The notes below the pieces were generated by a model that ran no database searches, had not been told where the DNA came from, and was given only the letters and a program-made list of their open reading frames with translations. Source: JBCCEV01 sp039030125 (GTDB taxonomy: Bacteria; Pseudomonadota; Gammaproteobacteria; Ga0077536). From it: a DNA stretch of 44,627 bases. Of this stretch, positions 41,602 through 44,627 are shown piece after piece. Positions within the stretch are counted from its first letter, which is position 1. Every line of letters begins with the position of its first letter. Made by a program: the position numbers and the translations under genes. The stretch spans positions 1 to 44,627 of the forward strand of contig JBCCEV010000010.1 in NCBI GenBank assembly GCA_039030125.1, in the 5' to 3' direction.

Positions 41602-42177
41602 ATGGGCGGCGGGTATTTCGCAAACGCCGGGGTGTTTTTGGTCGACGCGATTTTCAGCCTGCTGATTTACGCTGTGATTTTGCGCTTCTTATTCCAGATC
41701 ATCCGCGCTGACTTCTACAACCCCTTGAGCCAAGCGGTCGTCGCCGTGACCAACCCGGCGCTGCGACCGATGCGCCGACTCATACCCTCGCTAGGGGGCT
41801 TGGACACAGCCTCACTAGTATTGATGATTCTCCTCCAATGCATCAGCACGATACTGATCGCTTTGATGATTGGCGTTAAGCCAGAAATCGCTGGAGTTTT
41901 AGTGACCGCACTCGCTGAACTGGTCAGCAAATTCATCTATCTCTATATTTTTGCCATCATTATCCAAGTGATCCTCAGTTGGGTCGCACCGGGGACCTAT
42001 AACCCGATGACCGAGATCCTGTTTTCAATTACCGCCCCAATTCTCGGACCCGCCCGCCGCAATATCCCGCCGCTGGGGGGCCTCGATTTCTCGCCCTTGG
42101 TGGTCATTATTGCGTTGCAGTTGATGTTGATTTTGTTGGTCGCCCCGTTGCGCGATCTGGGCCGCACCTTGCTCTAG
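41602..42177 (+). CDS. yggT: YggT family integral membrane protein
   Basis: A 191-residue protein formed of two similar halves, each with a pair of membrane helices and the loop signature NPxxxxxxxxTxPxxxPxRRxIPxLGGLD. The first copy is NPALRPMRRLIPSLGGLD and the second is PILGPARRNIPPLGGLD. Function is uncertain; links to osmotic stress and cell division have been suggested for relatives. It starts 3 bp after proC. There is no clear ribosome site, so coupling with proC is likely. Confidence 0.94.
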   Translation: MGGGYFANAGVFLVDAIFSLLIYAVILRFLFQIIRADFYNPLSQAVVAVTNPALRPMRRLIPSLGGLDTASLVLMILLQCISTILIALMIGVKPEIAGVLVTALAELVSKFIYLYIFAIIIQVILSWVAPGTYNPMTEILFSITAPILGPARRNIPPLGGLDFSPLVVIIALQLMLILLVAPLRDLGRTLL

Positions 42178-42185
42178 GGCAAGCG

Positions 42186-42212
42186 AGCGTTCCGTTGCGC
42201 CACCCGAACGCT
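42186..42212 (+). terminator. Inverted repeat between yggT and metX
   Basis: AGCGTTC (42186-42192) and GAACGCT (42206-42212) are perfect 7-bp arms with a 13-nt loop, starting 8 bp after yggT. No T-run follows. It may be a weak terminator or a leader element of metX. The rest of the 83-bp gap shows no SAM-riboswitch-like structure. Confidence 0.33.
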
Positions 42213-42260
42213 AGCAATAGACTGCGTGCCCCCACAAACGCCTAGATAGCTCCGCATTAG

Positions 42261-43403
42261 ATGTCCGATCCGATCCCCGCAGACAGCGTTGGCGTCGTCA
42301 CTCCAAAGCTCGCGCACTTCTCTGAGCCGCTAAAGCTTGCCGGCGGCAGTGAGCTGGCGGCATTCGATTTGGTCTTTGAAACCTACGGCACGCTAAATGA
42401 GGCGCGGGATAACGCGGTGCTGATTTGTCATGCCTTATCCGGTGATCATCATGCGGCGGGTTATCACAGCGAGCAGGACCTCAAGCCCGGCTGGTGGGAG
42501 GCCTGCATTGGCCCTGGAAAAGCCCTGGATACGAATCGATTTTTCGTCGTTTGTCCGAATAATCTCGGCGGTTGTGGCGGTTCTAGCGGCCCCCTCAGCA
42601 TCGATCAGGAAACGGGGAATCCGTATGGTCCAGATTTTCCGATCGTGACCGTGGCGGATTGGGTCGAGAGTCAAGCGAGACTTGCCGATCACCTCGGCAT
42701 TGAACGCTGGGCTGCAGTGATGGGCGGAAGCCTCGGTGGTATGCAAGCGCTGCAATGGGCGATCGATTTTCCCGCTCGCGTGCGACACGCTCTGGTTATC
42801 GCCGCCGCTTCAAAATTGTCGCCGCAGAACATTGCCTTTAACGAAATCGCCAGACAAGCGATCCGCAATGACCCCAGCTTCAACGAGGGTCGGTATCAAG
42901 ATATTGATCAGGTCCCGGAAAGTGGCTTGCGCCTGGCGCGTATGCTCGGCCACGTAACGTACTTGTCCGATGATGCTTTGCTTTCGAAATTTGGCCGGGA
43001 GCTGCGAGACGGCAAACTGAACTTTGGGTACGACGTCGATTTCGAAATCGAGAGTTATCTGCGCTACCAGGGCGAGTCTTTTGTGGGGCGTTTCGACGCC
43101 AATACTTACCTGTTAATGACCAAGGCCTTGGATTACTTCGATCCGGCAAAGGACCATGGCGATGACTTCACGCAAGCGGTCGCCCATTGCCAGGCGAAGT
43201 TCCTGGTGGTTTCATTCAGCACCGATTGGCGTTTCTCGCCGTCGCGTTCACGTGAGATCGTTGGCGGATTGCTTGACGCCGATCGCGATGTCACTTACGT
43301 GAATATCGACTCGGAACTTGGGCACGATTCCTTCCTCTTACCGATCCCCAATTACTTGGATGTGCTCGGCGCTTATCTCAACGGGATCGAGATCAACCAA
43401 TGA
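42261..43403 (+). CDS. metX: Homoserine O-acyltransferase MetX
   Basis: Activates homoserine for methionine synthesis. The 380 residues form an alpha/beta hydrolase with the triad Ser157 (MGGSLGGM), Asp322 (STDWRFSP) and His355 (LGHDSFL). NNLGGCGGSSGP and VCHALSGDHHAAGYH-like stretches are typical. Whether it uses succinyl- or acetyl-CoA cannot be decided from the motif alone. Linkage to metW favours succinyl, because the Pseudomonas-type MetX that needs MetW is a succinyltransferase. The start has no clear ribosome site. Confidence 0.95.
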   Translation: MSDPIPADSVGVVTPKLAHFSEPLKLAGGSELAAFDLVFETYGTLNEARDNAVLICHALSGDHHAAGYHSEQDLKPGWWEACIGPGKALDTNRFFVVCPNNLGGCGGSSGPLSIDQETGNPYGPDFPIVTVADWVESQARLADHLGIERWAAVMGGSLGGMQALQWAIDFPARVRHALVIAAASKLSPQNIAFNEIARQAIRNDPSFNEGRYQDIDQVPESGLRLARMLGHVTYLSDDALLSKFGRELRDGKLNFGYDVDFEIESYLRYQGESFVGRFDANTYLLMTKALDYFDPAKDHGDDFTQAVAHCQAKFLVVSFSTDWRFSPSRSREIVGGLLDADRDVTYVNIDSELGHDSFLLPIPNYLDVLGAYLNGIEINQ

Positions 43404-44005
43404 GGCTACGTGAAGATCAAAAGATCATTGCCGATTGGATTGCCCCGGGGAGCCGCGTGTTGGATTTGGGCTGCGGCGACGGTTCACTGCTGAAATCCCT
43501 TCACCAAGAGCGCCACGTTACCGGCTACGGTATCGAAATCGACGGTGCGAATATCGTCGAATGTATTCGCAACGGCGTCAATGTGATTCATTCCGATCTT
43601 GATGCGGGGCTGGCGGAATTCGATGATCAATCCTTCGACTATGTGATCATGACTGAAACGCTACAGGCAACACGCTACCCCAATCTTTTAGTCGATGAGA
43701 TGCTCCGCATCGGGCAAGAAGGGATCGTCACTTTCCCTAACATGGGGCATTGGAGCAGCCGTCTTCAGTTCATGTTCGGTAAAATGCCGGTGACTGAGCA
43801 TCTGCCGGATACCTGGTTCGAAACACCGAATATCCACATGTGCACCATTCGCGATTTCGAAAAACTATGCAGTGCTCAAGGCGTTGAAATACTTCATCGC
43901 GCCGCGCTTGATACCGAACATCGTGCGAGCATCAGGACCCGGATGTTGCCCAACTTGCTCGCCGAGCTTGCGATCTATCGGATCCGCCGGATTGGGACCG
44001 CTTAG
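43400..44005 (+). CDS. metW: Methionine biosynthesis protein MetW
   Basis: A 201-residue methyltransferase-fold protein that partners MetX in homoserine acylation. The SAM-type motif VLDLGCGDGSLL (about 20-31) is intact, followed by GIEID and the family blocks TETLQATRYP, ITFPNMGHW-like VTFPNMGHWSSRLQ and LPDTWFETPNIHMCTIRDFE. Its start overlaps the metX stop by 4 bp (ATGA). Its stop shares 4 bp with the convergent exonuclease gene. Confidence 0.97.
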   Translation: MRLREDQKIIADWIAPGSRVLDLGCGDGSLLKSLHQERHVTGYGIEIDGANIVECIRNGVNVIHSDLDAGLAEFDDQSFDYVIMTETLQATRYPNLLVDEMLRIGQEGIVTFPNMGHWSSRLQFMFGKMPVTEHLPDTWFETPNIHMCTIRDFEKLCSAQGVEILHRAALDTEHRASIRTRMLPNLLAELAIYRIRRIGTA

Positions 44006-44627
44006 AAATCAGCTAGCGCGCAGGCGTAGTCTATCGTCAATGGCGCGTGGTCTGAAAAACGTTTGCGTTTATAAATCGAGGCGGCTTGGACATAGTCAGC
44101 GAGGCCAGGCGTAATCACCTGATAATCGATTCGCCAACCGACATTTTTGTCCCATGCTTGGCCGCGATTCGACCACCATGTGTATTGGTCCGCGTCTTGG
44201 TTGACCAGGCGAAACGCATCGGCGTAACCCTTGTCGTCGAACAACGAGTCCATCCAAGCGCGTTCCTCGGGCAGAAAGCCTGAGTTCTTTTGATTCGAGC
44301 GCCAGTTTTTTAGATCAACGCGTTGATGCGCGATATTCCAATCACCACACAGAACGAATTCGCGGCGCTGACGGCGCCGCGCGCTCAGCCACGGTCCGTA
44401 TTTGTCCAAAAACGCGAATTTTGCCTGTTGGCGCTCCTCACTGGAGGAGCCTGATGGAAGATACACGGAGGCCACCGATAATTTCCCAAAATCGGCTTGT
44501 ATATAGCGGCCTTCGCGATCGAATTCCGGCCAACCAAAACCTTTCTTTACCGCCGCAGGCTCTTGCCTCGACATGATCGCAACGCCGCTATAGCCTTTTT
44601 TTTTGGCATCAAAAAAATACATATGCC
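44002..44627 (-). CDS. Exodeoxyribonuclease III family protein, N-terminus outside the window
   Basis: The visible 208 or so residues are the C-terminal three-quarters of an AP endonuclease/exonuclease III. They contain GYSGVAIMSR, CGDWNIAH (Asp and Asn of the active site), YTWWSNRGQAWDKNVGWRIDY and the SDHAPLTIDY end motif. The frame is open through base 44627. The Met at 44622 is internal, because the usual WNVNGIR and QETK blocks must lie before it. It is a different subgroup from the exonuclease III gene at 4643-5407: the loop before GDWN and the IDYQVITP stretch differ. Convergent overlap with metW. Confidence 0.9.
   Translation of the reverse strand, partial: HMYFFDAKKKGYSGVAIMSRQEPAAVKKGFGWPEFDREGRYIQADFGKLSVASVYLPSGSSSEERQQAKFAFLDKYGPWLSARRRQRREFVLCGDWNIAHQRVDLKNWRSNQKNSGFLPEERAWMDSLFDDKGYADAFRLVNQDADQYTWWSNRGQAWDKNVGWRIDYQVITPGLADYVQAASIYKRKRFSDHAPLTIDYACALADF

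Noticed and set aside
42178..42260. SAM riboswitch ahead of metX
   Set aside because: The 83-bp gap is too short for most classes and shows only one simple hairpin without the conserved core.
1..44627. CRISPR arrays, tRNA/rRNA genes, insertion sequences, prophage
   Set aside because: No regularly spaced repeats, no tRNA-like or rRNA sequence noticed in the short gaps, and no transposase, integrase or phage protein in any convincing frame. A tRNA or covariance-model scan was not possible here.

Overview
The window looks like a chromosomal segment of a free-living, aerobic, Gram-negative gammaproteobacterium. The evidence is lipid A export (MsbA), c4/c5-type dihaem cytochromes, DsbA, a HemCDXY haem cluster, type IV pilus retraction ATPases, and gene orders that closely match those I know from Pseudomonas. 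Base composition looks moderately GC-rich and uniform, though I did not compute it. Nearly every base is coding. The longest gene-free stretches are about 200 bp (5708-5905) and 187 bp (15494-15680), both described below. I see no rRNA, tRNA, CRISPR array, insertion sequence, integrase or phage gene. No gap reaches 300 bp.

Layout. 1-118: start of bacterioferritin, leaving the window on the minus strand. 235-5407: lemA, a GIDE-type membrane protein carrying an EF-hand-like loop, oligopeptidase A (prlC), an SH3/coiled-coil envelope protein and an exonuclease III family gene. 5507-10463: rpmE, then engB (opposite strand), cytochrome c4, dsbA, a DgcP-like diguanylate cyclase and a membrane-anchored dihaem cytochrome c5. 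10505-15493: uvrD (-), pmbA (+), sthA (-). 15681-19572: a moxR-DUF58-transglutaminase (tgpA) operon running into msbA (-). 21417-23014: a PRK-family kinase and an orphan ParA-type ATPase. 23036-27045: hemC-hemD-hemX-hemY on the minus strand.

27133-34444 is one long plus-strand run: gshB, tonB, algH, ruvX, pyrR, pyrB, a pyrC' pseudo-dihydroorotase, a PyrK-like flavin/iron-sulfur protein and a TrmB-like methyltransferase. Most junctions overlap by 1-20 bp. Facing it, 39914-34463 is a minus-strand run: pilT, pilU, a third retraction ATPase paralogue, and then six tightly coupled small genes (unknown, GFA-family, two predicted lipoproteins, an alkyltransferase-like protein, a membrane-anchored glutaredoxin-like protein). 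40054-44005 is yggS-proC-yggT-metX-metW, ending stop-to-stop against a second exonuclease III family gene that runs off the window.

How it fits together. gshB-tonB-algH-ruvX-pyrR-pyrB-pyrC' and pilU-pilT-yggS-proC-yggT-metX-metW are two halves of a neighbourhood that is also contiguous in Pseudomonas aeruginosa. The stretch between them, 32931-37647, is where this genome differs from that pattern and is the most interesting part. The six small genes there combine a glutathione/formaldehyde-type (GFA) protein, a glutaredoxin-like protein and an O6-alkylguanine-sensing ATL protein. This suggests, but does not prove, an envelope-linked electrophile or alkylation response. Everything else is mainly housekeeping: pyrimidine, haem, proline and methionine synthesis, respiration, protein folding and DNA repair.
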